64,000 nucleotides of DNA from Photobacterium carnosum (GCF_002849605.1 NZ_NPIB01000024.1:1-64000), one strand, 5' to 3'. Shown: positions 18,062 to 26,915, numbered from the stretch's first letter. Notes: a model not told the origin generated them from the sequence alone. Made by a program: numbers and translations.

Positions 18062-18084
18062 GCTCTTTTTTATCCACTATTTAA

Positions 18085-18126
18085 CGCGCTATACTGATTT
18101 TTTAGTGTAGCGCGAAGGTTTTTTAT
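18085..18126 (+). terminator. Terminator hairpin touching the ogt start
   Basis: The stem CGCGCTATAC (18085-18094) / GTGTAGCGCG (18105-18114) has one wobble pair and is followed by AAGGTTTTTTATT. The ogt ATG is at 18128, so the T-tract and the ogt ribosome-binding site (AAGG) coincide. Confidence 0.75.
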
Positions 18127-18127
18127 T

Positions 18128-18604
18128 ATGTGCACTTACTTCCACACTATGGACTCACCAATTGGATGCTTAACACTGTACGCCACAGACAATGCGCTAA
18201 CAGCAATTCTTTATCAGCATCAAACACCGCAACCTGAAACAGCAACGTATATGCCACAACACCCATTATTGATTGAGTGTGAACGGCAATTACAACAATA
18301 TTTTGCGGGGACTCGCCAACAATTTAATTTGCCATTAGCACCTAAAGGTACTGATTTCCAGCAGCGTGTATGGCAATCGTTAAGCACAATCCCATATGGT
18401 GTGTGTTGGAGTTATCAGCAACTTGCTATCTCAATTGGTAATATTAAAGCCTGCCAAGCGGTTGGAATGGCAAACAGTAAAAATCCGTTATCAATCGTCA
18501 TTCCATGCCACCGCGTTATTGGTAAAAATGGCAAATTAACCGGTTACGCAGGCGGGTTAGATAAAAAACAAACCCTGTTGGCGTTAGAACAAGAGCATGC
18601 TTAA
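18128..18604 (+). CDS. ogt: Methylated-DNA-protein-cysteine S-methyltransferase (Ogt)
   Basis: A 158-residue suicide DNA-repair protein that takes the alkyl group from O6-alkylguanine or O4-alkylthymine onto its own cysteine. The acceptor Cys127 sits in the signature PCHRV, preceded by the arginine-finger helix (ACQAVGMANSKNP) and followed by GKLTGYAGGL. Length and the absence of an AdaA domain mark it as Ogt type rather than Ada. It converges with the next gene and overlaps it by 4 bp at the stop codons. The upstream hairpin ends 2-3 bases before the ATG, leaving little leader of its own. Confidence 0.95.
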   Translation: MCTYFHTMDSPIGCLTLYATDNALTAILYQHQTPQPETATYMPQHPLLIECERQLQQYFAGTRQQFNLPLAPKGTDFQQRVWQSLSTIPYGVCWSYQQLAISIGNIKACQAVGMANSKNPLSIVIPCHRVIGKNGKLTGYAGGLDKKQTLLALEQEHA

Positions 18605-18819
18605 TTCCAACCAATGATCCATACTTGGTCATTTTTTAAATCATGCCAATCAATGTCATACAGTTTATTTGTCATTACAGCTTGAATAACACATTTTTCG
18701 ACTTGCTGATTATCATTAAATAATACGGTGACTATCTCAAAATGTTTTTCTTTGTGATCCACAACCACTTTCGTCCATTTACTATGAAGTAACGCTTTTG
18801 AGTTTACTGGATTAGCCAT
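18601..18819 (-). CDS. TIGR02450-type small conserved protein
   Basis: A 72-residue protein with the family pattern: NP near the start, a LLHSKWTKV core, KEKHFEIVTV in the middle, and tryptophans near the end (DIDWHDL, VWIIGWN). This family (TIGR02450, DUF2389) is widespread in gammaproteobacteria and cyanobacteria and has no established function. It is cytosolic, with no signal or membrane segment. It converges on ogt with a 4-bp overlap of stop codons and lies 21 bp downstream of the HAD phosphatase gene, possibly in one unit with it. Family assignment is from memory of the motif. Confidence 0.78.
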   Translation of the reverse strand: MANPVNSKALLHSKWTKVVVDHKEKHFEIVTVLFNDNQQVEKCVIQAVMTNKLYDIDWHDLKNDQVWIIGWN

Positions 18820-18840
18820 AATTAATTACCTAACTGAAGA

Positions 18841-19482
18841 CTAGACTTCCACACTATCATGCTCTTGTAACGACATATATGCTTGCTCACGTAGAATATC
18901 CGTCAAGCTATCAAGTTGTTGAACCACAATTGAAGCTTGATCAATAAAGGGTAATTCCTCACCATTAGTCACTAAGCATGATGGCATATTAGCGTGAAAA
19001 GCTGCTTGTAAATCATAAATATAATCACCAACATAGAGTATATTTTTAGGTGCTAATCGCCATTGTTTAGCAATATCAAGTAGCGCATCAGGAGCAGGTT
19101 TAGGCGGAAATTCTTCACGTGAAACAATACGATCAAATTGTAATTGATGGTGATCAATCTTCAGCTTTGCCGCTTGAGCGCAATTACGTGTTACAACAGC
19201 AGTAGGGATTTTTTGTTGGCGTAGATACAACAGTAAATTTTCACATTCGGGCATAATCGTTGATTGACGAGCGTCAGCTAATTCATACTCAATCACTTTA
19301 TTTCCTAGCTGTGTTCGTAATGAAAGATCAGAAATGTCAGAAATGTATTCTAATAAATCAGTCTCCACAGTACAGCCTAATTGCTGACGTAACCAATCAA
19401 AATCTAATGCGGAACTCACCAATGTATTATCTAAATCAAAAATAACACCACAGATCATATTGCAAGGGATCGGTGCATACAT
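18841..19482 (-). CDS. HAD-superfamily phosphatase (Gph/PGP-like)
   Basis: A 213-residue HAD subfamily IA hydrolase. Motif I is VIFDLDNTLV with the nucleophile Asp. Motif II is the Thr in TAVVTRN. Motif III is the Lys/Pro segment PKPAPDALL, and motif IV is YVGDYIYDL. A helical cap domain lies between motifs I and II. Start: ATG at 19482 with GGAG 6 bases upstream, in preference to three upstream ATGs at 19494-19500. Likely substrates are small phosphate esters such as 2-phosphoglycolate or sugar phosphates; the sequence does not decide. It is probably transcribed with the TIGR02450 gene. Confidence 0.85.
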   Translation of the reverse strand: MYAPIPCNMICGVIFDLDNTLVSSALDFDWLRQQLGCTVETDLLEYISDISDLSLRTQLGNKVIEYELADARQSTIMPECENLLLYLRQQKIPTAVVTRNCAQAAKLKIDHHQLQFDRIVSREEFPPKPAPDALLDIAKQWRLAPKNILYVGDYIYDLQAAFHANMPSCLVTNGEELPFIDQASIVVQQLDSLTDILREQAYMSLQEHDSVEV

Positions 19483-19589
19483 ACCATTCTCCATCATCAA
19501 TAAATAACCCTAACTAGTGTAAGAATATATGCATCGAATAGCAATGAAGTGCAATAAATTCAGCGAGTACGATCACGTCTTATTTTGTA

Positions 19590-19622
19590 CCTCAAGCTAC
19601 TTTATAAAACAGTAGCTTGAGG
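19590..19622. repeat. Perfect inverted repeat after nanM
   Basis: The 12-bp arms CCTCAAGCTACT (19590-19601) and AGTAGCTTGAGG (19611-19622) have a 9-base loop and start 18 bases after the nanM stop. On the minus strand the stem is followed by GTACAAAATAAG, not a T-run. It may stabilise the 3' end or be a weak terminator. Confidence 0.7.
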
Positions 19623-19639
19623 TTACGGTTATAGCCAGA

Positions 19640-20797
19640 TCAATCGATAATACGCACATCCGATTGCTCATAACGTAACAGATACACTTTCGCTTGTGGT
19701 TGGCCTGTGGCATTTTCTCCCCCGACCATTAACACCCCATCTGGCGTAGAAAAAGACGCGCCATAGGCTAACCCTTGTGGTAATTTTGTAGACACTAACG
19801 CCCATTTATCACCACGGTAAGTATAAATATCGTCACTCCAATGTTTACGTAAACCATCATGGGCAAACCAATGACCTTGCTCCACTTTTTCCCTTGCACC
19901 AATAAAATTTGCACCACCAGCAACAATCAATGAACCTTGATTTGTCCCTGCATAAGCGCCAGCAACACCTTCTTGTAATTGGCCACTAGCAGCATCAGGT
20001 AAAGGTGCAAGTGATTGCCAATTAACGTCATCCCCTTTAATGGTCACTGTTTTAACTATTGGTGTGCGTAAGCCGGGTTTAATCTCACCACTGATTAGCG
20101 TAATACGATCTTTATCCCCAACCAAGGCCGCTCCACAATTTGCTAAATAAGGGCTGTTACCTTTTGTCGACCAACTATTGGTGTCGGTATGGTAAATCTG
20201 AATAGCTTGATTCCATTGATAAGATTCAGGTGCTCGAGCCATAAAATCAGTAACGGTTTGTTGCCATTTTTTTGATTCAGTCTGTTTATCGATAGTCGAA
20301 ACAGCATGTAAATATTGATCAAATTGCTGTTTATTGTAGCCACCAAAAATAGCAATCTCGGTTTGATTAAGAGGATAAGCTGACGACCCTAATAACCCAA
20401 CGGGAGTACGGGTGTTTTGTTTACTCCACGTATTATTATTAATATCGTAAACATAAACGCTATCAAAAATAATGGGCGATTTATCGGTTACGGCAGCTTT
20501 TCCTGATCCAGAAAAAATATAGATTTTCCCGTTAATTGCCGCAGCCGTTGCTTGATCCGTAACAGGGCCAATAAAATCCGCTAGCTTTTGCCACTGAGGG
20601 TGACTACTCGCAGTATCCATCGCATAAAACGACTGGCCCGCCGCACCTAAACCAACATAAACGATATTATCAGCTTGCGCACTGATACCATTTTTAATGG
20701 GTTGCGGTAAATCAGGCCACAATTGTTGTGCCGTAACGCTAGTCGATAAAGAAAGGAAAGCACACACCATTGCGAATCGAGTACATGAGTTTTTCAT
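19640..20797 (-). CDS. nanM: N-acetylneuraminate epimerase (mutarotase)
   Basis: A 385-residue periplasmic Kelch-type beta-propeller that converts alpha- to beta-N-acetylneuraminic acid before uptake. The start is set at 20797 (GGAG 5 bases upstream). A signal peptide follows, with probable cleavage after SVTAQ. Kelch repeats are visible as repeated blocks such as VYVGLGAAGQSFYAMD, KIYIFSGSG, EIAIFGGYN, LIVAGGANF and GVLMVGGEN. Length is close to E. coli NanM. The gene lies at the 3' end of the minus-strand nan gene set, directly behind nanQ. It speeds growth when free sialic acid is scarce. Confidence is high from both sequence and context. Confidence 0.93.
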   Translation of the reverse strand: MKNSCTRFAMVCAFLSLSTSVTAQQLWPDLPQPIKNGISAQADNIVYVGLGAAGQSFYAMDTASSHPQWQKLADFIGPVTDQATAAAINGKIYIFSGSGKAAVTDKSPIIFDSVYVYDINNNTWSKQNTRTPVGLLGSSAYPLNQTEIAIFGGYNKQQFDQYLHAVSTIDKQTESKKWQQTVTDFMARAPESYQWNQAIQIYHTDTNSWSTKGNSPYLANCGAALVGDKDRITLISGEIKPGLRTPIVKTVTIKGDDVNWQSLAPLPDAASGQLQEGVAGAYAGTNQGSLIVAGGANFIGAREKVEQGHWFAHDGLRKHWSDDIYTYRGDKWALVSTKLPQGLAYGASFSTPDGVLMVGGENATGQPQAKVYLLRYEQSDVRIID

Positions 20798-20864
20798 ACC
20801 ATCTCCAATCAATGCTAATCATCATTACAATCACACCAAGTACCTACTCTCACCTAGTAGCTAA

Positions 20865-21329
20865 TCACACCAAACATTGTTGATGAATTTTAATAACCAC
20901 TTTTTTAATCATCATCGGGGTCGTAACAACACAACCTGGTTTATGCGGTTGCTGCGGAAAAATAGCTAAAAACATACCAGGCTTTAATAATAAAGAACTG
21001 GTGTTAGGCATCGTTTCAACTAATGCAAAATCATTGTCATGATCATAATCAGTCGCAGGAATGCAGTCAGTTAAATTAAGTGACACATCTATCCGCTCTT
21101 CACCACTGATTAAATATTGAAAATCAATATATTGTTGATGTACTTCACCTTGTTTAGCGGCTGCAGCTTGGGTTTCAAAACTCATCACATTAGCAAACAT
21201 ACGATCACCATCTATCTCATAACGGCCATTCTCTAACTGCGCCATATCATGGGTATTAATAAACGTTATCGCTTTTTGAAAAGCCATCGGTAATGCATGT
21301 AACGGTTGTTTAATTTCACCAAAAATCAT
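20865..21329 (-). CDS. nanQ: YhcH/NanQ-family sialic-acid anomerase
   Basis: A 154-residue cupin-like protein of the YhcH/YjgK/YiaL family (DUF386). E. coli NanQ speeds opening and anomerisation of N-acetylneuraminate in the cytosol, before NanA. Conserved metal-site strings are visible: GEVHQQYIDFQYLISGEE and FPQQPHKPG (metal-binding His and Glu). The position between nanM and the sialic-acid symporter supports the call. A hairpin between this gene and the symporter may reduce its expression relative to the transporter. Confidence 0.9.
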   Translation of the reverse strand: MIFGEIKQPLHALPMAFQKAITFINTHDMAQLENGRYEIDGDRMFANVMSFETQAAAAKQGEVHQQYIDFQYLISGEERIDVSLNLTDCIPATDYDHDNDFALVETMPNTSSLLLKPGMFLAIFPQQPHKPGCVVTTPMMIKKVVIKIHQQCLV

Positions 21330-21345
21330 TTTCTTATCCTTTTGA

Positions 21346-21376
21346 AAAGCGGAAAAGCATCCATCTTCCCCGCTTT
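21346..21376. terminator. Hairpin between the symporter and nanQ
   Basis: The arms AAAGCGG (21346-21352) and CCGCTTT (21370-21376) extend inward as GGAA/TTCC with one bulge. On the minus strand the stem is followed by TCAAAAGG, so it lacks a proper T-tract. A processing or attenuation site is likelier than full termination. Confidence 0.45.
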
Positions 21377-21406
21377 ATTTTAAGTTTATTTTTAACCGAA
21401 TTAGTA

Positions 21407-22885
21407 TTATTCAGTAACTAACGCTAATTCTTCAGCTGATTTATTTTTAAATAATGGTGCAGTAATAAAACCGACGACCACAACCATTAACGTACCAATG
21501 ACACCGTAGAAGAAGAAATTCAAATCAGTAAAGCCACGTGCAATCAGCACTGCAACCACGGCTGCAATAACACCACATAAAGCACTATTTGCATTAGCTC
21601 GACGGACAAAGATACCCAGCATAAATAGACCCGTCATTGGGCCACCCATTAATCCTAATAAACTATTAAATGCATCCCATATTTGGCTTTCATTACTTTT
21701 AATTAAGTAAATAGAAGCGGCAACACCTAAGACACCTGCAACAACAGTCACAATACGAGCGGTATTAAAGCTTTGCTGTATATTCTTGTCTTCACCAAAA
21801 CGGTTATAGATATCGATGGTGAAACAAGCAGAAATACTATTTAAGCTACTTGAAATACTTGATTGTGAAGCCGCGAAGATAGCAGCAATGATCAATCCTG
21901 CAATCCCAGCGGGCATTTGAGAAATAACATAGAAAGGCAGAATACCGCCAGTATTAAAATTCTCAGGTAACAATTGTGCATTTTGACTATAAAAAGCATA
22001 TAACGCCGAACCGATAGCAAAGAAGAATACTGGCACACAAGCAACTAATTTGGCATTAGTGATCAAGGTTTTTTTCGTTTCTTCAATAGAGTCCGTTACG
22101 ATATAACGCTGCACTACATCTTGACTGGCGGTAAATTGCTGTAAGTTAGCAAATAAGAAACCAATCATTAATACCGGTAAGGTACTGTTGGTCCAACTCC
22201 ATTCAAAACTTGAACTTGGGAAGTATTTATCTTGTTCAGCACTTAAGCGGAATACTTCAGTCACACCACCGTCGACTTGAAAACAAATAGTGATAAAGAT
22301 TAATACCGCAGCAACTGACAACATAATACCTTGAATAACATCAGTCCAAATAACACCCTCAATACCGCCAAGGAAAGTATATACAATACATAACACACCA
22401 ATTAAAAAGACAATAGTTAATGGGTCAATATTCACAAATGGCATTAATGCAAGTGCAGTTAAATAAGTAATAATCGCAATACGTCCGATATGAAATAACA
22501 TAAATGATATACTGGCGAATAAACGCATTTTAATATCAAAACGACGCTCTAAGTATTCATATACAGACGTTAAATTCAGTTTTCTAAAAAATGGAATATA
22601 GAAATAAAACACTATAGGCAAAACAAGAATCGCTAAATATTGCCCAACAAGGAAAGTCCAATCAGAAGTGTAAGCCTTCGCAGGAATAGACATAAAAGTG
22701 ATCGAACTTAATGTGGTCGCAAACACACTAATACCCGCCGCCCAACCCGGTATACGGCCACCCGCTTTAAAATAATCATCTGCAGTCTTCTGACGACGAG
22801 CAAAATAGACACCAACTAACATGACACCAATTAAATATGCGAACAGTACAATGTAATTTATTGTACCAAATGCTTGAATTTCCAT
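21407..22885 (-). CDS. Sodium/solute symporter for sialic acid (SiaT type)
   Basis: A 492-residue SSS-family transporter predicted to have about 13 membrane helices with the LeuT-type fold. It imports N-acetylneuraminate with sodium across the inner membrane. SSS hallmarks include DDYFKAGGRIPGWAAG near residue 35, TTLSSITFMSIPAKAY near 60 (sodium and substrate site) and GGIEGVIWTDVIQG near 180. Start: ATG at 22885 with GAGG 7 bases upstream. The gene is embedded between nanK and nanQ, which fixes the substrate. This resembles the SiaT transporters described in Proteus and Photobacterium. No TRAP transporter genes are present. Confidence 0.92.
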   Translation of the reverse strand: MEIQAFGTINYIVLFAYLIGVMLVGVYFARRQKTADDYFKAGGRIPGWAAGISVFATTLSSITFMSIPAKAYTSDWTFLVGQYLAILVLPIVFYFYIPFFRKLNLTSVYEYLERRFDIKMRLFASISFMLFHIGRIAIITYLTALALMPFVNIDPLTIVFLIGVLCIVYTFLGGIEGVIWTDVIQGIMLSVAAVLIFITICFQVDGGVTEVFRLSAEQDKYFPSSSFEWSWTNSTLPVLMIGFLFANLQQFTASQDVVQRYIVTDSIEETKKTLITNAKLVACVPVFFFAIGSALYAFYSQNAQLLPENFNTGGILPFYVISQMPAGIAGLIIAAIFAASQSSISSSLNSISACFTIDIYNRFGEDKNIQQSFNTARIVTVVAGVLGVAASIYLIKSNESQIWDAFNSLLGLMGGPMTGLFMLGIFVRRANANSALCGVIAAVVAVLIARGFTDLNFFFYGVIGTLMVVVVGFITAPLFKNKSAEELALVTE

Positions 22886-22927
22886 ATTAAGCCTCACCAT
22901 TTAGGGTTGAGAGAAGATAATTAATTT

Positions 22928-23824
22928 CTATGTATGACTTTCTTGTCGTGCAAACCAATGAGCAGCACCTAATAACCCAGCATCACCGCCTGACTTGGCT
23001 GGAATAATACGAGGTCGATAAAGTTCTGGTTTTTCATTTAAATACTGTTGAATATATTCACAATAATGGGGTGCAAGACCAACACTACCGCCAATAACGA
23101 CCGTATCGAGATCTAAGCTAATCGTCAGATTGGCAATTAATTCCGCTACCGCCGCCGCTGAAGAATGAATAATATTTAACGCCTCACTATTACCTTCAAG
23201 TGCCAGTTGATACACCTCTTGTCCAGTACATGGACGCTTAAATAAGGCAGTACCAAGCTCACCGATCGCCGTACCTGAAGCCACTTTTTCAATACATCCC
23301 TGACGACCACAACCACACACAGGGCCATTAGCATCAACAACAGTATGTCCAATATGACCACTAATACCTCGAGCACCCGTTTGTAATTGTTGATTCAACA
23401 CTAATCCACCGCCGATACCGGTAGAAATAGTAATAAACAACATATTATGGGTATTATTATTAGGGGTTAACGAAATAAATTCATACCATGCCGCCGCTTG
23501 AGCATCGTTCATTGCATACGTCGGTAATTTTGTAATGTGCTGAATTTCGTCAACTAATTCAAAGCGATTTAAGCCGCCTAAATTCGCGGGATTTAATGCG
23601 GTTAAAATCCCGTTATTAATAATTCCTGTTGAGGCAATAGCTACAAAATCAGCCGGCGCGATAAACGGCGTTAATAAAGAGGCTAATGCTGCGGAAAATA
23701 CCGCGGGGTGTTGCGATTTAGGGGTTACGATTTGATGACGGTCAACAATATGGTTAGTCGCACTATCAACTAATGCGGCTGCTATTTTTGTGCCACCAAT
23801 ATCAACCGCTAAACAAACACTCAT
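22928..23824 (-). CDS. nanK: N-acetylmannosamine kinase
   Basis: A 298-residue ROK-family sugar kinase that phosphorylates N-acetylmannosamine to the 6-phosphate. It shows the ATP-binding start [14 protein letters not shown], catalytic Asp in MNDAQAAAW, the phosphate loop STGIGGGLV, and the ROK zinc motif with His in GHIGHTVVD plus [10 protein letters not shown]. Length matches E. coli NanK. Its start overlaps the nanE stop by 4 bp (ATGA), so the two consecutive pathway enzymes are translationally coupled. Confidence 0.95.
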   Translation of the reverse strand: MSVCLAVDIGGTKIAAALVDSATNHIVDRHQIVTPKSQHPAVFSAALASLLTPFIAPADFVAIASTGIINNGILTALNPANLGGLNRFELVDEIQHITKLPTYAMNDAQAAAWYEFISLTPNNNTHNMLFITISTGIGGGLVLNQQLQTGARGISGHIGHTVVDANGPVCGCGRQGCIEKVASGTAIGELGTALFKRPCTGQEVYQLALEGNSEALNIIHSSAAAVAELIANLTISLDLDTVVIGGSVGLAPHYCEYIQQYLNEKPELYRPRIIPAKSGGDAGLLGAAHWFARQESHT

Positions 23825-24537
23825 GCGATATCCTTAAGGGATAATTCATCTGTAGTTGCGGCTGTGTTTACCGCTTCTTTAAACCATTGGCAGATATGTT
23901 CAACACGCGTGATTGCAGAACCGACAGTGACGCAATTCGCTCCCGCTGTCATTGCTTGAGCCGCTAACGCTGGTGAGTTATAACGCCCTTCAGCCATCAC
24001 AAAATAACCACGTTGGTGTAAAGCCATCACAAGTTCTAAATCAGGATCCGTCGGTACCTCACCGTCGGTATAACCTGATAATGTCGAACCAATAATGTCA
24101 GCGCCTAATTGGTGGCACATATCACCATCAGCCAAAGTCGCACAGTCAGCCATTGCTAAACATCCATGTTGATGAATAGCATTAATTAAATTTTCAACCG
24201 TTTCAGGACGCTGACGTTGCGTACCATCAATCGCAATAATGTCAGCCCCAGCAGCCGCAAGATCAGCAACATCCTGTACAAATGGCGTAATTCTTACTGC
24301 TGAATCCGTTAAATCTCGCTTAATAATACCGATAATAGGCACATCAACATGAGGACGTATTGCTTGTAAATTTGCAATACCTTCAATACGTAAACCCGCA
24401 GCGCCCCCTAAAACTGATGATTGCGCCATTGCCGATACAATCTGAGGCTGATCCATTGGGCTATCATCAACAGGCTGGCAAGAAGAGATAAAACCATTAT
24501 TTATATGAGCAAGAAGTGTTTGTGAACGCTTAACCAT
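23821..24537 (-). CDS. nanE: N-acetylmannosamine-6-phosphate 2-epimerase
   Basis: A 238-residue TIM-barrel enzyme that converts N-acetylmannosamine 6-phosphate to N-acetylglucosamine 6-phosphate. Conserved blocks: [14 protein letters not shown] near residue 45, IIGIIKRDL near 70, [13 protein letters not shown] near 105, [10 protein letters not shown], and MAEGRYNSP. The start is placed at ATG 24537 (MVKRSQ), with GGAG 9 bases upstream. The frame reaches 24609, but that extension would cover the operator-like palindrome at 24568-24580 and does not resemble the family. First gene of the minus-strand nan operon, with coupled nanK behind it. Confidence 0.94.
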   Translation of the reverse strand: MVKRSQTLLAHINNGFISSCQPVDDSPMDQPQIVSAMAQSSVLGGAAGLRIEGIANLQAIRPHVDVPIIGIIKRDLTDSAVRITPFVQDVADLAAAGADIIAIDGTQRQRPETVENLINAIHQHGCLAMADCATLADGDMCHQLGADIIGSTLSGYTDGEVPTDPDLELVMALHQRGYFVMAEGRYNSPALAAQAMTAGANCVTVGSAITRVEHICQWFKEAVNTAATTDELSLKDIA

Positions 24538-24567
24538 GATCGTTAGCTCCAAAAATATCAACGTTAT

Positions 24568-24580
24568 GAAGTTTGACTCC
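24568..24580. promoter_or_regulatory. NanR-type operator, copy 1 (nanE promoter)
   Basis: GAAGTTTGACTCC matches the palindromic pattern GAAGT-N3-ACTYC found at three places around the nan regulator. It lies about 30 bp upstream of the nanE start codon. The wider match TATGAAGTTTNACTCC is shared with the copy at 25730. Confidence 0.65.
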
Positions 24581-24668
24581 ATCATGTCGTTATCGTTGGA
24601 GTGACGCAATAATGAACTTTTTAAATAGAGAGATATTGCACACTCTTTGCCTAAAATAACGCCAAATT

Positions 24669-24684
24669 CACGATGTAAATCACA
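24669..24684. promoter_or_regulatory. Weak CRP-like site upstream of nanE
   Basis: One perfect half site TCACA (24680-24684) is preceded at the right spacing by a poor left half (CACGA). Catabolite control by CRP is expected for a nan operon, but the match is only partial. Confidence 0.25.
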
Positions 24685-24752
24685 GTTAAAAAATAATTCA
24701 TCAATTGCGATTAATATTTATTGAATAACCAACAAGGCTATATTGCACCCAT

Positions 24753-24782
24753 AAAAAAAGGCCACATTTGAATGTGACCTTG
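24753..24782 (-). terminator. Intrinsic terminator of the RpiR-type regulator gene
   Basis: On the minus strand, AAGGTCACATT pairs with AATGTGGCCTT (one wobble) and is followed by a run of T. It lies 20 bases after the regulator stop codon and separates it from the nanE operon. Confidence 0.85.
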
Positions 24783-24802
24783 AGGGTATTTCAGGTAAAT
24801 AC

Positions 24803-25672
24803 TTAATCTAACGCTTGAGTTGTTTTATACTTCTGCTGACGTGTATGTTGAGGATTATCACGAACCAATAAAGTATAAATCATATCTAATACAAATAGTT
24901 GCGTTATTTTAGTGCCAATAGAATCCCCTTGCAATTGCCCCTGTCTATTACCATTAATTAATACATAATCAGACAATTCAGCCAACGGAGATAATGGATT
25001 ATGCGTCAGCGCCACGGTAATTGCACCACACTCTTTGGCCAATGCTAACGCTTTAATGGTCTCTTTTGATGTTCCTGAATGACTAATACCAATCGCAACA
25101 TCATCACTGTTTAATAATGCAGCTTTCATATACATAAAATGATTATTGGTTAACGCATCCACATCAAATCCAATCCGCATTAATTTATTTTTCGCATCTT
25201 CTGCAGTAATGCCAGAGGAACCAACCCCAAAAAAATAAATCCGTTTTTGCTGTTGCAAAGCGCAAGCCACCGCTTCTAATTCAGAAAAATCTAATAAATT
25301 TAATGTCTCACCTAATACATTATTGATCGTCTGTTGTAACTTTCGACCAATATGCTCAGCATCATCGTCTGCGGTTAGTTCAGTATCAAGCATGTGTTTT
25401 TCAGTATCATGAGGTGTTGCAACCTCAATCGCTAGTTTCATTTTAAGATCTTGAAAACCTTTAAAATTGATCCCTTTACAAAAACGAATAATACTGGCTT
25501 CGCCAACGTTAGCTTGCTGTGCAAGTTCTGCAATTGAAAGCTCAGTCACACGCTGAGGTTGTACTAATACATAATCAGCGATTCGACGTGCCGATGGTGT
25601 CAAGCTATCACGTAGACTACCTAACGTATCTAAAATTTTACCCACTTGAATTGCATCTGTTGCTGCATTCAT
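24803..25672 (-). CDS. nanR: RpiR-family regulator of sialic-acid genes
   Basis: A 289-residue RpiR-type transcription factor. The N-terminal helix-turn-helix is at about 35-65 (ELSIAELAQQANVGEASIIR). The C-terminal SIS sugar-phosphate domain is at about 130-265 (FFGVGSSGITAEDAKNKL; GISHSGTSKETIKAL). In Vibrio the nan genes are controlled by such a regulator (NanR), which responds to N-acetylmannosamine 6-phosphate. It lies between nanE and the divergent nanA, as expected. A GAAGT-N3-ACTCC palindrome about 60 bp before its own start suggests autoregulation. It is unrelated in family to the E. coli GntR-type NanR that shares the name. Confidence 0.9.
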   Translation of the reverse strand: MNAATDAIQVGKILDTLGSLRDSLTPSARRIADYVLVQPQRVTELSIAELAQQANVGEASIIRFCKGINFKGFQDLKMKLAIEVATPHDTEKHMLDTELTADDDAEHIGRKLQQTINNVLGETLNLLDFSELEAVACALQQQKRIYFFGVGSSGITAEDAKNKLMRIGFDVDALTNNHFMYMKAALLNSDDVAIGISHSGTSKETIKALALAKECGAITVALTHNPLSPLAELSDYVLINGNRQGQLQGDSIGTKITQLFVLDMIYTLLVRDNPQHTRQQKYKTTQALD

Positions 25673-25729
25673 ACGTTATCCTTGCCATTCTTCAAACTTA
25701 GGTGGCGATCTGTATCGTATTATCATTAT

Positions 25730-25742
25730 GAAGTTTTACTCC
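25730..25742. promoter_or_regulatory. NanR-type operator, copy 2 (regulator promoter)
   Basis: GAAGTTTTACTCC, a near-perfect palindrome of the pattern GAAGT-N3-ACTYC, lies 58 bp upstream of the regulator start codon. It is likely the autoregulatory site. Confidence 0.65.
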
Positions 25743-25857
25743 AAAATCAAATCCAATGCCAAATAACGATAAAAAATATTTTATAAATTTCAAAAAATCA
25801 ATTAATAGCAATAGATCACAGTTTCCATTAAAAGCCCTCAAAGTCGTTTATTTTTTA

Positions 25858-25886
25858 TTGCCAACCCAAATATCACTTCGTATGAT
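25858..25886 (+). promoter_or_regulatory. Putative nanA promoter
   Basis: The -35 box TTGCCA (25858-25863) and -10 box TATGAT (25881-25886) are exactly 17 bp apart. The start would be near 25893, giving a leader of about 54 nt. An ACTTC half operator (25875-25879) lies in the spacer and a full operator lies at 25915-25927. An isolated TCACA CRP half site is at 25816-25820. Confidence 0.6.
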
Positions 25887-25914
25887 AATACAACTCCAAA
25901 ATAATTACAGTTTA

Positions 25915-25927
25915 GAAGTAAAACTTC
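25915..25927. promoter_or_regulatory. NanR-type operator, copy 3 (nanA leader)
   Basis: GAAGTAAAACTTC is a perfect palindrome (GAAGT-AAA-ACTTC). It lies just downstream of the predicted nanA transcription start and 19 bp before the ATG, where a bound repressor would block transcription. Confidence 0.7.
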
Positions 25928-25946
25928 ATAAATAAGGATCTTAGAC

Positions 25947-26840
25947 ATGGAAAAGCTAACAGGTTTAATTGCAGCCCCTCATACGCCATTTCTAGCCAAT
26001 GGTGAAATTGATTATGTCGCTATTGATGCTATTGCTAAACATCTTATTAATACCAACATTGTTGGTGCTTATGTCTTAGGTACAACTGGCGAAGGCATTC
26101 ATTGTTCAGTTGCAGAACGTAAAGCGGTTGCAGAGCGATGGGTACAGGCAAGTGCAGGCCAACTGAAACTTATTATTCATACTGGTGCGTTAAGCATTAC
26201 AGATACACTTGAATTAACCCGTCATGCTGATCAGTTAGACATTTATGCAACCTCTGCCATTGGTCCTTGTTTCTTTAAACCAAATAACGTTACTGATTTA
26301 GTTAATTATTGCAAAGCTGTCGCTGACGCTGCCCCTTCTAAAGGATTCTATTACTACCACTCAGAAATGAGTGGCGTAACGGTTGATATGGAACAATTCT
26401 TAATTGCTGCTGATAAAGTGATCCCTAATTTATATGGCGTTAAATTTAATAGCGTTAATTTATATGAATACCAACGTTGTTTACGCGTTTGTGACAGTAA
26501 ATTTGATGTGCCGTGGGGTGTTGATGAATATTTCCCTGGTGCATTAGCGGTAGGTGCAATTAGTGCAGTGGGCAGTACTTATAATTATGCTGCGCCACTT
26601 TATCACGACATGATGGATGCTTTTTCTAAAGGTGATAATCAAACAGTGATCAATAAAATGGACAATGTGATTGCGCTTATTCGTGTCTTAGTTGAATACG
26701 GCGGTGTCGCGGCGGGTAAAACAGCCATGATGTTACATGATATTGATGCCGGCAACCCTCGCCTACCATTACGCACATTAACAGCAGAACAAAAACAAGA
26801 TGTGATGTGCAAAATGCGTGATGCTATTTTAGCGTCTTAA
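25947..26840 (+). CDS. nanA: N-acetylneuraminate lyase
   Basis: A 297-residue class I aldolase of the DHDPS/NAL family. It splits N-acetylneuraminate into N-acetylmannosamine and pyruvate. The carboxylate-binding motif LGTTGEG (44-50), the catalytic Tyr in FYYYHSEMSG (Tyr137) and the Schiff-base Lys166 (YGVKFNS) are all present. Length matches E. coli NanA. It is transcribed divergently from the regulator and the other nan genes, and has its own promoter, operator and terminator. This is the entry step of the pathway completed by NanK and NanE. Confidence 0.96.
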   Translation: MEKLTGLIAAPHTPFLANGEIDYVAIDAIAKHLINTNIVGAYVLGTTGEGIHCSVAERKAVAERWVQASAGQLKLIIHTGALSITDTLELTRHADQLDIYATSAIGPCFFKPNNVTDLVNYCKAVADAAPSKGFYYYHSEMSGVTVDMEQFLIAADKVIPNLYGVKFNSVNLYEYQRCLRVCDSKFDVPWGVDEYFPGALAVGAISAVGSTYNYAAPLYHDMMDAFSKGDNQTVINKMDNVIALIRVLVEYGGVAAGKTAMMLHDIDAGNPRLPLRTLTAEQKQDVMCKMRDAILAS

Positions 26841-26859
26841 TCATTCTTTTTTATATACA

Positions 26860-26889
26860 AAAAGCCAGCAACTTTTGCTGGCTTGTTTA
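26860..26889. terminator. Bidirectional terminator after nanA
   Basis: The perfect 10-bp stem AAGCCAGCAA (26862-26871) / TTGCTGGCTT (26875-26884) with flanking A and T runs lies between convergent nanA and the DUF1275 gene. Confidence 0.88.
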
Positions 26890-26915
26890 TTCTTTACTGT
26901 GCAAATTAATATATA

